This document shows, one piece after another, positions 8,737 to 18,886 of a stretch of DNA of 64,000 nucleotides. Origin of the DNA: Enterobacteriaceae bacterium RIT691 (GTDB taxonomy: Bacteria > Pseudomonadota > Gammaproteobacteria > Enterobacterales > Enterobacteriaceae); the NCBI GenBank assembly GCA_009668205.1, contig WJYM01000005.1, forward strand, positions 186,001 to 250,000, written 5' to 3'. A program made the position numbers and the translations under genes. Numbering within the stretch: the first letter of the stretch is position 1; the number at the start of each line of letters is the position of its first letter. The notes beneath the pieces were generated by a model. That model searched no databases. It saw only the letters and a list, made by a program, of their open reading frames with translations, and had not been told where the DNA came from.

Positions 8737-9519
8737 ATGGGATATCTGAATAACGTGACCGGCTACCGTGAAGATTTGCTGGCAACGCGTTCTGTTGTTC
8801 GTCATGGCAACTACGCCCTGTTAACGCCTGACGGTCTGGTGAAAAACATTATTCCCGGTTTCGACAATTGCGATGTGACGATCTTGTCCACGCCAAAACT
8901 CGGGGCGACCTTTGTTGATTATCTGGTCACTCTTCACAAGGACGGCGGCAATCTGCAGGGCTTTGGTGGCGAAGGCATTGAAACTTTTCTGTATGTGATC
9001 AGCGGGGAAATCAACGCGACCGCCGGGAATGAGCGCCTGAACCTGGAGGCTGGCGGCTACCTGTACTGCCCTCCGGGCGAGCTGATGACCTTTAGCAATG
9101 CCAGCCAGACCGACAGCCAACTGTTCCTCTACAAGCGCCGCTATACGCCGGTCGCAGGCCATTCACCTTACCGTGTCACCGGCAACGTGAACCAGCTTGA
9201 GCCTATTCATTACGAAGGCATGGAAGACGTTATTCTGTTCGACTTCCTGCCCAAAGAGCTCGGGTTTGATATGAACATGCACATCCTGTCATTCGCGCCA
9301 GGGGCCAGCCACGGTTATATCGAGACGCATGTGCAGGAACACGGCGCTTATATTCTCTCGGGGAAAGGGGTCTATAACCTGGATAACGAGTGGGTTCCGG
9401 TGAAACAGGGCGACTACATCTTTATGGGCGCTTATTCCCTGCAGGCGGGGTATGGCGTAGGACGTGAAACGTTCAGCTATATCTATTCGAAAGACTGTAA
9501 CCGCGACGTTGAGATCTGA
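8737..9519 (+). CDS. allE: (S)-ureidoglycine aminohydrolase
   Basis: AllE (YlbA) removes ammonia from ureidoglycine to give (S)-ureidoglycolate. The 260-residue protein is a bicupin: the first cupin spans roughly 60-130 (FLYVISGEINATAG, GGYLYCPPGE), the second roughly 180-250 (HGYIETHVQEHGAYILSG), the latter with the HxxxE-type metal ligands. The start follows AAGGAGA by seven bases and lies ten bases after allC. It closes the allDCE operon, with an ERIC element directly behind it and then a terminator hairpin. Confidence 0.97.
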   Translation: MGYLNNVTGYREDLLATRSVVRHGNYALLTPDGLVKNIIPGFDNCDVTILSTPKLGATFVDYLVTLHKDGGNLQGFGGEGIETFLYVISGEINATAGNERLNLEAGGYLYCPPGELMTFSNASQTDSQLFLYKRRYTPVAGHSPYRVTGNVNQLEPIHYEGMEDVILFDFLPKELGFDMNMHILSFAPGASHGYIETHVQEHGAYILSGKGVYNLDNEWVPVKQGDYIFMGAYSLQAGYGVGRETFSYIYSKDCNRDVEI

Positions 9520-9521
9520 TT

Positions 9522-9647
9522 TATACCCTAAAGAATTCGAGTTGCAGGTAGGCGGCAAGAGAGCTCATCCCCAGGAGCTTACTTAAGTAAGTGACTGGGG
9601 TGAGAGAGTGCAGCCAACACCCCTGCAGCTTGAAGTATGACGGGTAT
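9522..9647. repeat. ERIC element (enterobacterial repetitive intergenic consensus)
   Basis: A 126-bp imperfect palindrome bounded by TATACCC at 9522-9528 and GGGTAT at 9642-9647. The centre has CCCCAGGAGCTTACTTAAG and GTAAGTGACTGGGGTGAG, the invariant core on which the standard ERIC typing primers are based. It starts three bases after the allE stop, so it is transcribed with the allDCE mRNA and would fold into a long hairpin. Confidence 0.93.
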
Positions 9648-9690
9648 GCCGTAAGCCTTCTACCGATTGTGTTTAGCTATGTTGTTTTTT

Positions 9691-9717
9691 GCCACGGTGT
9701 AAACCGTGGCTTTTTTT
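9691..9717. terminator. Bidirectional intrinsic terminator between allE and glxK
   Basis: GCCACGGT at 9691-9698 pairs with ACCGTGGC at 9703-9710 around a GTAA loop. Seven T follow on the plus strand and, read on the minus strand, a run of six T follows from the other side (9685-9690). It serves both convergent operons, allDCE and gcl-to-glxK. Confidence 0.9.
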
Positions 9718-9718
9718 A

Positions 9719-10861
9719 TCAGGCTATCTGCTGGCCAAGACGCAGAACCGCAGCAATATTCCGCGCGCAGTGATAGAGGTTTTCTTCTCCACTTGCCAGC
9801 ACATCGGGCAACGGTGCCAGGCGCGGCAAAATGCTGAACACCGCATCGATACCGTACTGATGCACGATTTCTACGCCCTCCCCCAGCACCCCCGCGATGC
9901 CAATCACCGGCACGCCATGCTTTTTCGCCGTTAGTGCCACGCCCATGGGTGCTTTTCCGCCGACCGTCTGTGAATCAATTCGGCCTTCGCCGGTGATGAC
10001 CAGCGACGCGCCCTGGATTGCAGCATCCAGCCCCACGGCGTCAATGACAATATCAATCCCAGGGCGCAGAATCGCATTGAGGAACACCAGCGCTGCGACA
10101 CCCATGCCGCCTGCCGCACCACCGCCGGGTAAGGTATCAACTGCCTTGCCCGTCAGATTCTGAATCAACAAGGCATACGTTTTCAGCCCATTTTCCAGCG
10201 TTTGCACCATGTCTGGCGTGGCCCCTTTTTGTGGCCCAAATACCGCAGCAGCGCCGCGCGGCCCGATTAAAGGATTATCCACGTCGCACGCCACTTCGAT
10301 GGTGCACTCCGCCAGACGCGGATCGAGCCCGCTAATATCCAGCGTCTCCATGCGCTGCAGCTCGCCGCCGCCGAACCCAAGACTCAGGCCGTTAATGTCG
10401 TAAAACCGTGCGCCCAGCGCCTGCGCCATACCCACGCCGCCATCCACCGTGGCGCTGCCGCCGATGCCTAAAATGATATGCCGCAGCCCGGCGTCCAGCG
10501 CAAGGCGAATGAGTTCGCCGGTGCCGTAGCTGGTCGCCAGCAATGGGTTCCGTTTTTCCGGTGGCACCAGCATCAAGCCGCTGGCCGCCGCCATTTCGAT
10601 ATAGGCCGTACGCCCATCGCCGCTTTGCCCGTAGAACGCTTCAGTTTCCTGCCCAAGTGGGTCAGTCACCGTTTTGTAAACCCGCTTTCCGCCGGTGGCG
10701 CTGACCATCGCTTCTACCGTCCCTTCGCCGCCATCGGCGATGGGCAGGCAGAGATACTCCGCCATCGGGAAAATCGTCATAAATCCTTTTTTGATTGCCT
10801 GCGCACACTGTTCGGCACTCAGGCTTTCTTTAAACGAATCAGGTGCAATTACAATTTTCAT
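9719..10861 (-). CDS. glxK: Glycerate 2-kinase
   Basis: GlxK phosphorylates D-glycerate to 2-phosphoglycerate, feeding glyoxylate carbon into glycolysis. It is a 380-residue member of the GarK/GlxK family, starting [43 protein letters not shown] and [13 protein letters not shown] are the family motifs around the active-site cleft. It is the last gene of the gcl-hyi-glxR-ybbW-allB-ybbY-glxK minus-strand series, eleven bases after ybbY, and ends at a bidirectional terminator. Confidence 0.97.
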   Translation of the reverse strand: MKIVIAPDSFKESLSAEQCAQAIKKGFMTIFPMAEYLCLPIADGGEGTVEAMVSATGGKRVYKTVTDPLGQETEAFYGQSGDGRTAYIEMAAASGLMLVPPEKRNPLLATSYGTGELIRLALDAGLRHIILGIGGSATVDGGVGMAQALGARFYDINGLSLGFGGGELQRMETLDISGLDPRLAECTIEVACDVDNPLIGPRGAAAVFGPQKGATPDMVQTLENGLKTYALLIQNLTGKAVDTLPGGGAAGGMGVAALVFLNAILRPGIDIVIDAVGLDAAIQGASLVITGEGRIDSQTVGGKAPMGVALTAKKHGVPVIGIAGVLGEGVEIVHQYGIDAVFSILPRLAPLPDVLASGEENLYHCARNIAAVLRLGQQIA

Positions 10862-10872
10862 GCTTCATCCTT

Positions 10873-12189
10873 TCACTGACGAGGGGAGTCAATCCGTTGC
10901 CACGGAATGCAATTTTCCAAAACCAGAGCCAGCAAAACGCCCACCAACAGCCCGTTGCTTAATAAGGGGCGCAACGCCAGCGGCAGGCTTTGCAGGTAGA
11001 GACCTGGCAGATTCATTAAGAACAAGCCGACGAACAGCGGCAGCGCCAGACGATAAATATTGCGGGAAGTGAACGTCACCTGCTGGCTGAAATTCAGGCT
11101 GGAATAGAGCAAGGGCAGATAAGAGACCAGCATCACGGCGCTGCTCACGGTGAGCGGCAACGTGGTGAAAAAATGCGTTAACGGCGTCACCAGACCGACA
11201 ATCAGGCAGCAGAAACCGCCCAGCACAAAAGGCGAGCGTGAACTGTCTCCGGTTTGGGTCAACAGGCCAATGGACGAGACAAACGGGGAAAACGGCACCA
11301 CGGCCATCGGGAGAGTCACCAGCGTCACCACACCGGAGACAAGGAAACTGCGGCGATATCGCGCATTGCCGTTTGTCTGCTCAGGATAAAACGTGTCGGT
11401 GCCGCGAATCGCGCCGTAAGTGTTGGTGATGTTCACCAGCCCGGCCAGCACGGCAGTGAGAATAATACCCGGCATCAGTTGCCCACCGCTTCCCAGCGGG
11501 AACCATTGCCAGTGCACCTCCGCCACGCCCTGGGTGGGGACAGCCGGAAACAGGAGAGTCCAGAGCAGCCAGCCCACCAGCGTTCCAGTCAGCAACGCAT
11601 AGCGCGACCATCGAATGGGCAGGAAAATGATCATGCCGAGCATCAGACACACTATCGCCAACGACAGCATCGCAGGCCCCATCTGAATGCTCACGGGGGC
11701 AACGGCGGCACCAAACGGCAGGCCGAGCATGCCTTTGAAGAAAATGGTGGTCAGCTGTGCGCCAAGCATCAGCATAAAGAAGGTCATCACCACCGGGCTG
11801 AACAGCCGGGCTAAGCGGTAGCCAATGCCGCTGATGCCAATCACCATGCTCAATAACGAAGCCAGCAAAATGCCTACCGCCAGGCTCGAGGCTATGCTGT
11901 TAATCGGCGTGCCTCGCGCGGCTTCCCCGGCGGCGATGGTCAGAATTGTGCTCCACCACAACCCCGTAGGGCCTTCCATGATAGCCCGTCGATGGCCAAA
12001 AAACGCCTGAGCCAGGCAAGCAAGGCCGGTTGCGATAAACGCATATTGGGTCAGGGTCAGAAGCGACGATGCAGGAAGATGAAATACCGACTGCAGCGTG
12101 GGCGGAACCACCACGGTGTTGCAGAAAATGAAGAAGAACCACTGAAATCCGCCAGGCAACTGGCGACGATCAAACTTGAATACGGTCAT
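10873..12189 (-). CDS. ybbY: Putative purine permease YbbY
   Basis: A nucleobase:cation symporter-2 family membrane protein of about 438 residues with some 12-14 hydrophobic segments. FNLPASSLLTLTQYAF-like and FVSSIGLLTQTGD segments match the NCS2 family and E. coli YbbY. The substrate is unproven; a purine or uric-acid-like compound feeding the allantoin pathway is inferred. The start is placed at MTVFKFDRRQ because it matches the E. coli N-terminus and has GAGTGG upstream; an in-frame ATG at 12231 would add 14 residues lacking family similarity. It lies between allB and glxK. Confidence 0.9.
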   Translation of the reverse strand: MTVFKFDRRQLPGGFQWFFFIFCNTVVVPPTLQSVFHLPASSLLTLTQYAFIATGLACLAQAFFGHRRAIMEGPTGLWWSTILTIAAGEAARGTPINSIASSLAVGILLASLLSMVIGISGIGYRLARLFSPVVMTFFMLMLGAQLTTIFFKGMLGLPFGAAVAPVSIQMGPAMLSLAIVCLMLGMIIFLPIRWSRYALLTGTLVGWLLWTLLFPAVPTQGVAEVHWQWFPLGSGGQLMPGIILTAVLAGLVNITNTYGAIRGTDTFYPEQTNGNARYRRSFLVSGVVTLVTLPMAVVPFSPFVSSIGLLTQTGDSSRSPFVLGGFCCLIVGLVTPLTHFFTTLPLTVSSAVMLVSYLPLLYSSLNFSQQVTFTSRNIYRLALPLFVGLFLMNLPGLYLQSLPLALRPLLSNGLLVGVLLALVLENCIPWQRIDSPRQ

Positions 12190-12239
12190 AGCACCACTCT
12201 GTAAAAGAGTGCCCGCGCAGGGCGGGCACACACGACGAC

Positions 12240-13601
12240 TTACTGCTGATGTTTCAGGATAAATTTACCCTGCGGCGCTTTCGGGAAGCCCTGCTCGATA
12301 TCATAGATCACTTCCCCGCGCAGAATGGTGCGGGTAATGCGCGCGCCAATCGTACGCCCCACATACGGGCTGACTTTATGGCGATATTCCAGATCTTCAT
12401 TCTTCAGCACGTAGCTGCTTTCCGGCTGAATAAACACCAGGTCGGCGTCTTTGCCCGGGGCGATACGGCCTTTGTTCTTCAGTCCAAAAATATCGGCGGC
12501 GTTGGTCGCCATCAGACGAGCGAACATCGGCAGCGACATCCCGCGCTTCTGCACCGCTTCGTCAAACATAACATCCATGCAGCTCTGCAGGCCTGCAATT
12601 CCGCCCCACGCCTGCATGATATTGCCGGCTTTCATTTCTGGCGGGCACGGCGAGTGGTCAGACACCAGACAGTCGATTTCCCCGCTCAGCAGTTTGCCCC
12701 ACATGCCTTTCTGGTTCTCTGCATCGCGAATGGGCGGTGAGCATTTCGCCAGGGTGCCGATTTTTTCAAACTGATCGGTGTCCAGCACAAAGTAATGCGG
12801 GCAGGATTCGCAGGTCACGGCCTGACCTTCCTGACGCGCACGGGTCACTTCCGCCACCCCTTCCGGGCTGCTGACGTGGCAAATGTGAATACGACAGCCC
12901 GCCACTTTCGCCAGATACAGCACACGACGAATGGCTTCCACTTCCGTGAACACCGGGCGAGAGGCCACATAGTCGTGCGCGGTCACACGACCCTCGTTTT
13001 TGGCTTCTTCACCCAACGCGTCGCAAATCAGGGCGTTTTCGCAGTGCACCAGCACGGTCTGGTTCATTTTCGCCAGCGCCTTTACGCCTTTATAAAACTC
13101 CCAGTCATTCACATCGCGGAAGTCGTTATCCACGGAGCGATCGCCACAGGTGGCGACGAAGCATTTGAAGCCGACCACGCCAACTTCATCCAGCTCATGC
13201 AGACGGTCGGTGTTGTAGGACACCAGGCCACCCAGCTGTGCCGCGTCTACGGTTAACTTGCCTTTTGCCGCATCGAATTTCAGTTCGATGGAGGCGCGGT
13301 CAACGGTGGCGGGCAGCTGGTTCAGCGGCATTTCAATCATGGTGGTAATACCCCCTTTGGCAGCTGCACGGGTGCCGGTTTCATAGCCTTCCCAGTGGGT
13401 ACGTCCTGGTTCGGAAATGTGGGAGTGCGCATCCACCATGCCAGGGGAAACAATCAGCCCGCTGGCATCCATGACGCTTTTCGCCTCCCCCAGGTTTTCC
13501 CCGATGGCGGCAATTTTTCCCGCGTTGACGGCAATATCGACCACGCGTGCTTCGTTTTCTAAAATGACGGTACCGTTCTTAATAATCAGATCAAATGACA
13601 T
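12240..13601 (-). CDS. allB: Allantoinase
   Basis: AllB opens the hydantoin ring of allantoin to give allantoate, the first step of the pathway. The 453-residue amidohydrolase has the DAHSHI motif with metal ligands H59 and H61, [11 protein letters not shown] holding the lysine that is carbamylated to bridge the two metals (about residue 146), VHCENA and [10 protein letters not shown] with further histidines and SDHSPC with the catalytic aspartate. AAGGA stands eight bases before the ATG. It follows ybbW and precedes ybbY in the minus-strand operon. Confidence 0.98.
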   Translation of the reverse strand: MSFDLIIKNGTVILENEARVVDIAVNAGKIAAIGENLGEAKSVMDASGLIVSPGMVDAHSHISEPGRTHWEGYETGTRAAAKGGITTMIEMPLNQLPATVDRASIELKFDAAKGKLTVDAAQLGGLVSYNTDRLHELDEVGVVGFKCFVATCGDRSVDNDFRDVNDWEFYKGVKALAKMNQTVLVHCENALICDALGEEAKNEGRVTAHDYVASRPVFTEVEAIRRVLYLAKVAGCRIHICHVSSPEGVAEVTRARQEGQAVTCESCPHYFVLDTDQFEKIGTLAKCSPPIRDAENQKGMWGKLLSGEIDCLVSDHSPCPPEMKAGNIMQAWGGIAGLQSCMDVMFDEAVQKRGMSLPMFARLMATNAADIFGLKNKGRIAPGKDADLVFIQPESSYVLKNEDLEYRHKVSPYVGRTIGARITRTILRGEVIYDIEQGFPKAPQGKFILKHQQ

Positions 13602-13678
13602 AACCTATTCCTTGTATTAATAAGCGTGTTTTATCTTTTTCATCCCTGAATGCAATCATCCTGTTACGTTGTACTTCA

Positions 13679-15133
13679 CTAACCGGCAATATTTTGCTGC
13701 ACTACGTCTTTTTGCAGCGTTCGTTTTTTTAATAATGAATAAGCCACGAAGGCAAAAATAACGCCAACAAACCATGAGACACGGGACAAAGGTTCAAGCA
13801 AGGGAATAAATTTTCCGCCAAGCGAAAGAACCACCGCCACCAGCGTGACTAAAAAAGCCGTCAGGTTAAAACCATTCTCAAAATACTGATAGTCGCCAGC
13901 TGCGGTATAAAGTTCATCGAGATTAATCTGGCCACGCATCACCACAAAATAGTGTGCCATCATGACGCCAATGACCGGGCCAAGCATGCCGCCGATAATA
14001 TCGAGGAACAAATAAATGCTGCTTTGGTTTTCCATCAACTTCCACGGGCAGATGACCAGACTGATAATGCTGGCGATCAGCACGCCGTTTTTATAGGTCA
14101 ATTTTGTCGGTGCAATGGCAGCGATTTGATAGCCCGCCGGAATAATGTTCCCCGTCGCGTTCGTTGAAATTGTCGTCATCAGGATAACCACGACGGCAAA
14201 GAAGGAGGCGAACAGGCTGTCCCATCTCTGCACGATATCCAGCACGTTCCAGGTGTCCATGCCGTAGTGAATGCTCGCTCCGGCAATAATGCAGACCCCG
14301 GCAACGGCAAACAGCACGTAAGCGACCACTAATCCCAGCGTTTGCCCCAAGGCCTGAGCGCGAAACGAGTGCGCATTCTGGGTAAAGTCCGACGCACTGA
14401 CCGCAGGTGCAGCCCATACGGCAACCACGGCGTTGATAACCACAAGCGTTAAGAAACCGTTGTTTTCTGCTTTGGCAACGCCTGCTGGCAGGTAATCCAG
14501 AATGGGGCCAATCCCCACCAAAGAAATCGCCCAAATCGCCATGCCGCCGAACACGATGTAGATACAAGGATTCAGTATCGCGGTGAATTTATTCAGGACT
14601 TTACCGCCGCCAAACCCGATACCGACGTTAATCAGCCAGAAAATAAGGAAGGCAATCAATCCGGGCAACGAAAGCCCCAGCAGTTTGAAATCCCCACCCA
14701 ACGTCAGAAATTCAGGCCAGAACTTGCCAATTAAAATCAAAAAGGCCAGTGACCCGGCGTAGCACTGCAGGCCAAACCACATAATGGCAGCAATTCCGCC
14801 TCTTAAGATCCCCGGGAATAAGGCCCCGCGAACGCCGTAAGAGCCACGTAAAATCATCGCAAACGGAACACCATATCGACTGCCCGCGACACCGTTAAAC
14901 ACCATCACCGCGGCAATAAATAAGGCGCTGATAATAATCGCCAGCATAATATTAAGTGTGGAAAGACCGAGAATAAAAAACCCGCCTACCATCACATAAT
15001 TAGGCACGTTATGAACAGATCCCATCCATAAGGTAAAATAGTTAAATGTCTTCCAGTTACGTTGAGCCTCTACTTTAGGCAGCAGATCCTCACTGTAACC
15101 CCGTTGTTGGTACAGTTTTCGGTGTTGTTCCAT
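13679..15133 (-). CDS. ybbW: Allantoin permease YbbW (NCS1 family)
   Basis: A 484-residue integral membrane protein of the nucleobase:cation symporter-1 family, close to E. coli YbbW, the putative allantoin importer. About 12 hydrophobic helices are visible. The N-terminal part has NWKTFNYFTLWMGSVHNV, typical of NCS1 proteins, and ATGNIIPAGYQIAAI is the conserved middle segment. GAGGG precedes the ATG. It is between glxR and allB; a 129-bp gap with a hairpin separates it from glxR, so its level may be set separately from the upstream genes. Confidence 0.93.
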   Translation of the reverse strand: MEQHRKLYQQRGYSEDLLPKVEAQRNWKTFNYFTLWMGSVHNVPNYVMVGGFFILGLSTLNIMLAIIISALFIAAVMVFNGVAGSRYGVPFAMILRGSYGVRGALFPGILRGGIAAIMWFGLQCYAGSLAFLILIGKFWPEFLTLGGDFKLLGLSLPGLIAFLIFWLINVGIGFGGGKVLNKFTAILNPCIYIVFGGMAIWAISLVGIGPILDYLPAGVAKAENNGFLTLVVINAVVAVWAAPAVSASDFTQNAHSFRAQALGQTLGLVVAYVLFAVAGVCIIAGASIHYGMDTWNVLDIVQRWDSLFASFFAVVVILMTTISTNATGNIIPAGYQIAAIAPTKLTYKNGVLIASIISLVICPWKLMENQSSIYLFLDIIGGMLGPVIGVMMAHYFVVMRGQINLDELYTAAGDYQYFENGFNLTAFLVTLVAVVLSLGGKFIPLLEPLSRVSWFVGVIFAFVAYSLLKKRTLQKDVVQQNIAG

Positions 15134-15233
15134 AATTCCCTCTTAAGACGTATCGGATTACGTTTTTCAGGTTTAGCTATGCGGAACAATGATGTTTTAA
15201 TTTTATAATGATTAAATAAAGACTATTTTTATT

Positions 15234-15254
15234 CGCCACATCAGTGATGTGGCG
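15234..15254. other. Hairpin after glxR
   Basis: CGCCACATCA at 15234-15243 and TGATGTGGCG at 15245-15254 form a nearly perfect palindrome, eight bases after the glxR stop on the minus strand. Read on the minus strand it is followed by AATAAAAATAG, not T, so it is not an intrinsic terminator. It may protect the upstream gcl-hyi-glxR mRNA. Confidence 0.5.
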
Positions 15255-15262
15255 ATTTATTA

Positions 15263-16141
15263 TTATGACAGCTTGTGATTCGCCATTAATTCCAGTGCCT
15301 GCACCAGCGCCGAGTGATCGAGGTCACTGCCACCGTTTGCCGCACAGGTATTAAATAACTCCTGACAGGTTGCTGTATTCGGTAAATTCAGCGCCAGCGC
15401 TTTGGCGCTCTGCAAGGCCAGATTTAAATCTTTCTGATGCAGTGCAATCTTAAAGCCTGGGTTAAACGTCCGTTTCAGCATGCGTTCACCATGCACTTCC
15501 AGAATGCGTGAAGAGGCAAAACCGCCCATCAATGCCTGACGAACGCGCGCCGGATCGGCACCTGCTTTCGATGCAAACAGCAGCGCTTCAGACACCGCTT
15601 CGATATTCAGCGCAACGATAATCTGGTTCGCCACTTTGCAGGTTTGCCCGTCGCCGTTGCCGCCCACCAGGGTGATGTTTTTCCCCAGCACATCAAACAG
15701 CGGCTTAATACGATTAAAGACGGACTCATCGCCACCGACCATGATAGAGAGCGTGCCCTCGCGGGCACCAATCTCGCCACCGGAGACCGGCGCATCGAGA
15801 TAATCCGCCCCTGCCGCATTCACCTTCGCGGCAAAACGCTTGGTTTCGATAGGTGAGATGGAGCTCATGTCCACGATGGTTTTTCCCTTCAGCGACGCCT
15901 CAGCACATCCGTTTTCACCGAACAAAACCGCGTCGACGTGTGGCGTATCGGGAACCATAATAAAGATAATGTCTGATTTCTCAGCGACCTGCTTCGCAGT
16001 CTCGAGATGCTGTGCGCCAAGCTCAAGCAGCGTTTGTGACACCGGCCCGATCGTGGTGACGTGAAGCTGATGCCCGGCCTTTGCCAGACGTTCCGCCATC
16101 GGCGTACCCATAATGCCCAGACCAATAAATCCCAGTTTCAT
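15263..16141 (-). CDS. glxR: Tartronate semialdehyde reductase 2
   Basis: GlxR reduces tartronate semialdehyde to D-glycerate with NADH. The 292-residue protein starts MKLGFIGLGIMG with the dinucleotide-binding GLGIMG (residues 7-12), then has DAPVSGGEIGAREG for substrate binding and GNGDGQTCKVANQ with the catalytic lysine, all marks of the 3-hydroxyisobutyrate dehydrogenase family. The start matches E. coli GlxR and has GAGGG six bases upstream; ATG codons at 16144 and 16153 are alternatives. Downstream of hyi in the glyoxylate operon. Confidence 0.97.
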   Translation of the reverse strand: MKLGFIGLGIMGTPMAERLAKAGHQLHVTTIGPVSQTLLELGAQHLETAKQVAEKSDIIFIMVPDTPHVDAVLFGENGCAEASLKGKTIVDMSSISPIETKRFAAKVNAAGADYLDAPVSGGEIGAREGTLSIMVGGDESVFNRIKPLFDVLGKNITLVGGNGDGQTCKVANQIIVALNIEAVSEALLFASKAGADPARVRQALMGGFASSRILEVHGERMLKRTFNPGFKIALHQKDLNLALQSAKALALNLPNTATCQELFNTCAANGGSDLDHSALVQALELMANHKLS

Positions 16142-16231
16142 CATTTCCCTCATTCCTTTTCAGATATTCAAGCAACAGCAGTCCCTTTCCAGCGAGTGGA
16201 AATAAAACACAGCCTGAATGTGATGACTTAA

Positions 16232-17008
16232 TTAGCGATAGCGATTAAACCAGCCTAATCCCGCCTCGGTGGTTGTTTTCGGTTTATATTCACATCCGAC
16301 CCATCCGTCGTAACGGGAGTCTGCAATTGCGGCAAATAAATAGTCGTAATTAATTTCACCGGTGCCGGGTTCGCCGCGCTGCGGGTTATCGGCAATTTGC
16401 AGATGACCAATCTTGTCCTGATGTTTTTGCATCGTCAGGGCAATTTCACCTTCGGTGCGCTGCATGTGGTAAATGTCGTACTGAATCTTCAGGTTGCTAC
16501 ACCCGATTTCTTCCAGTAACGCCAGCGCTTGCTGAGTGCCGGAGAGATAAAAGCCCGGAATGTCATATTGGTTGATAGGCTCAATCAGCAGCAAAATGCC
16601 GTCTTTCGCCAGCACATTTGCGGCATAGCGCAGGTTTTCAACCAGCGTTTTACGCACGACTTCCGCACTCACACCCGCAGGCGTTTTACCCACCAGGCAG
16701 TTGACTTTGCGGTTGCCCAGCTCGCGAGCATAGCGAACCGCAGCCGTCACACCTTCACGAAACTCTTCTTCACGGCCTGGAATGCAAGCGATGCCGCGCT
16801 CACCCGCCGCCCAGTCGCCCGCAGGGAGATTGTGCAGCGTGTGCTCCAGGGCGTTGTCCTGCAGCTTTTGTCTTAAAACGTCGATGTCGTGGTCATACGG
16901 GAACATAAATTCCACGCCGCGAAAGCCCGCACGGGCGGCACGCTCGAAACGCTCAAGAAAATCGTATTCCGTAAACAGCATCGACAAGTTGGCAGAGAAA
17001 CGAAGCAT
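16232..17008 (-). CDS. hyi: Hydroxypyruvate isomerase
   Basis: Hyi interconverts hydroxypyruvate and tartronate semialdehyde, a side step of glyoxylate use. The 258 residues form a xylose-isomerase-like TIM barrel: VEFMFPYDHD near residue 32, LLIEPINQYDIPGF near 140 with a metal-binding glutamate, QYDIYHMQRTEG near 178 and GCEYKP near the end. AGGAG precedes the ATG, and only nine bases separate it from the gcl stop, so the two are co-translated from one mRNA. Confidence 0.97.
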   Translation of the reverse strand: MLRFSANLSMLFTEYDFLERFERAARAGFRGVEFMFPYDHDIDVLRQKLQDNALEHTLHNLPAGDWAAGERGIACIPGREEEFREGVTAAVRYARELGNRKVNCLVGKTPAGVSAEVVRKTLVENLRYAANVLAKDGILLLIEPINQYDIPGFYLSGTQQALALLEEIGCSNLKIQYDIYHMQRTEGEIALTMQKHQDKIGHLQIADNPQRGEPGTGEINYDYLFAAIADSRYDGWVGCEYKPKTTTEAGLGWFNRYR

Positions 17009-17017
17009 TGCGGTCTC

Positions 17018-18799
17018 CTATTCGTACTTCATGAAACAGGTTTCGGTTGGGGCATCAGCGGCACAGTCTGCCACGTCTTCAAACTCGTTAACGTTATCGA
17101 GCTCCGTCCCCATCGAAATATTGGTGACACGTTCCAGAATCACTTCCACCACCACCGGCACCTTGTACTGCTTCATCCAGACTTTCGCCTGTTCCAGCGC
17201 GGGGGCGATATCTTCTGGTTTCTGTACGCGAATGGCTTTACAACCGAGGCCTTCCACCACTTTCACGTGATCGACGCCGTAGCCGTTCACTTCGCTGGAG
17301 TTGATATTCTCGAACGCCAGCTGCACGCAGTAATCCATATCAAAGCCGCGCTGCGACTGGCGAATCAGGCCCAGATAGGCGTTGTTGACCAGCACGTGGA
17401 TGTAAGGAATGTTGAACTGTGCGCCCACGGCCAGCTCTTCAATCAGGAACTGGAAGTCGAAGTCACCGGAAATCGCGACCACTTCACGCTCTGGATCGGC
17501 AGCACATACCCCCAGTGCCGCAGGAATGGTCCAGCCTAACGGACCAGCCTGACCACAGTTAATCCAGCGGCGGTCTTTAAAGACGTGCAGCATTTGCGCC
17601 GCCGCAATCTGCGACAGACCGATGGTGGTGACATAGCACACGTCACGGCTGAAGGCTTTGTTCATCTCTTCATAGACGCGCTGTGGCTTCACCGGCACGT
17701 TATCGAAGTGTGTTTTACGCAGCAGCGTACGTTTACGTTCCTGACATTCCGCCACCCAGCTATCACGCTTCGGCAGACGGCCCTGCGCCTGCATCTCTTT
17801 CGCCACGTCAATCAGCAGCGTCAGCGCGGCTTTCGCATCGGAAACAATGCCTAAATCCGGGCACAGCACGCGACCAATTTGGGTCGGTTCGATATCAACG
17901 TGAATGATTTTGCGCCCGGCGGTGTACTTCTCTACTGAGCCGGTGTGGCGGTTAGCAAAGCGGTTACCGATACCGAAGACCAGATCCGAGGCCAGCAGCG
18001 TGGCATTGCCGTAACGATGCGCCGTTTGCAGCCCGACCATTCCCGCCATCAGTTCGTGATCGTCCGGAATGGTGCCCCAGCCCATCAGCGTAGGGATCAC
18101 CGGCACGTTAACCAGTTCAGCAAACTGCTGCAGCAGCGCCGCGGCATCGGCGTTGATAACGCCGCCGCCGGAGACAATCAACGGACGCTCCGCCTGACAC
18201 AGCATTTGCAGCGCACGCTCAACCTGTGGACGCGTGGCGGCAGGCTTGTACACCGGCAGCGGCGCGTAGAGTTCTGCGTCGAACTCAATTTCCGCAACCT
18301 GAACATCAAACGGAAGATCGATAAGCACCGGGCCTGGACGACCAGAGCGCATCAGATGGAATGCTTGTTGCAGCACGCCCGGCACCAGTGCAGGCTCACG
18401 CACGGTGACGGCCATTTTGCTGACCGGTTTGGCGATAGATTCGATGTCTACGGCCTGAAAATCTTCTTTATGCAGACGCGCACGCGGGGCTTGCCCGGTG
18501 ATGCACAGAATAGGAATTGAATCGGCCGAGGCGGAATAAAGGGCGGTGATCATATCCGTGCCTGCCGGGCCAGACGTCCCGAGACAGACGCCGATATTGC
18601 CTGCCGTCGCACGGGTATACCCTTCTGCCATGTGGGACGCGCCTTCTACATGGCGAGCAAGAATATGGCGAATCCCACCGTGCTTACGCATAGCGGAATA
18701 AAACGGGTTGATTGCTGCCCCCGGTACGCCAAATGCCGTGGTCACCCCTTCTTTTTCCAGTATCAACAATGCCGCATCAACAGCTCGCATTTTTGCCAT
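17018..18799 (-). CDS. gcl: Glyoxylate carboligase
   Basis: Gcl joins two glyoxylates into tartronate semialdehyde with loss of CO2, using thiamine diphosphate. It has the usual 593 residues. In [13 protein letters not shown] the residue where most ThDP enzymes have the activating glutamate is V51, the known hallmark of true Gcl enzymes; GDFDFQF and a downstream asparagine-containing loop bind ThDP/Mg. FAD is a structural cofactor of the family. It is the first gene of the minus-strand glyoxylate operon. The AllR operator 22 bases upstream of the start shows direct control by AllR. Confidence 0.98.
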   Translation of the reverse strand: MAKMRAVDAALLILEKEGVTTAFGVPGAAINPFYSAMRKHGGIRHILARHVEGASHMAEGYTRATAGNIGVCLGTSGPAGTDMITALYSASADSIPILCITGQAPRARLHKEDFQAVDIESIAKPVSKMAVTVREPALVPGVLQQAFHLMRSGRPGPVLIDLPFDVQVAEIEFDAELYAPLPVYKPAATRPQVERALQMLCQAERPLIVSGGGVINADAAALLQQFAELVNVPVIPTLMGWGTIPDDHELMAGMVGLQTAHRYGNATLLASDLVFGIGNRFANRHTGSVEKYTAGRKIIHVDIEPTQIGRVLCPDLGIVSDAKAALTLLIDVAKEMQAQGRLPKRDSWVAECQERKRTLLRKTHFDNVPVKPQRVYEEMNKAFSRDVCYVTTIGLSQIAAAQMLHVFKDRRWINCGQAGPLGWTIPAALGVCAADPEREVVAISGDFDFQFLIEELAVGAQFNIPYIHVLVNNAYLGLIRQSQRGFDMDYCVQLAFENINSSEVNGYGVDHVKVVEGLGCKAIRVQKPEDIAPALEQAKVWMKQYKVPVVVEVILERVTNISMGTELDNVNEFEDVADCAADAPTETCFMKYE

Positions 18800-18820
18800 T
18801 CTCTTTCCACTCCTTTATTT

Positions 18821-18837
18821 TTGGAAAAATTTTCCAA
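18821..18837. promoter_or_regulatory. AllR operator upstream of gcl
   Basis: TTGGAAAAATTTTCCAA is a perfect 17-bp palindrome in the gcl leader. It agrees with the second copy at 20381-20397 in both TTGGAA/TTCCAA arms. Just upstream on the minus strand TTGACC (18849-18854) is a likely -35 box, so the palindrome would cover the -10 region and block RNA polymerase. AllR is known to bind the gcl promoter of E. coli and to be released by glyoxylate; assignment here rests on that and on the matching copy. Confidence 0.85.
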
Positions 18838-18852
18838 CTTGAAATTCAGGTC

Positions 18853-18877
18853 AAAAAATCCCGCTCCAGAGAGCGGG
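18853..18877 (-). terminator. Intrinsic terminator of allR
   Basis: Read on the minus strand, CCCGCTC and GAGCGGG (18860-18866 and 18871-18877) form a GC-rich stem with a four-base loop, followed by A and six T (18853-18858). It lies ten bases after the allR stop and insulates allR from the gcl promoter. Confidence 0.9.
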
Positions 18878-18886
18878 GTCTTACGG

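Noticed and set aside
9591-9773. Short plus-strand frame after allE
   Set aside because: It reads through an ERIC element and the bidirectional terminator.
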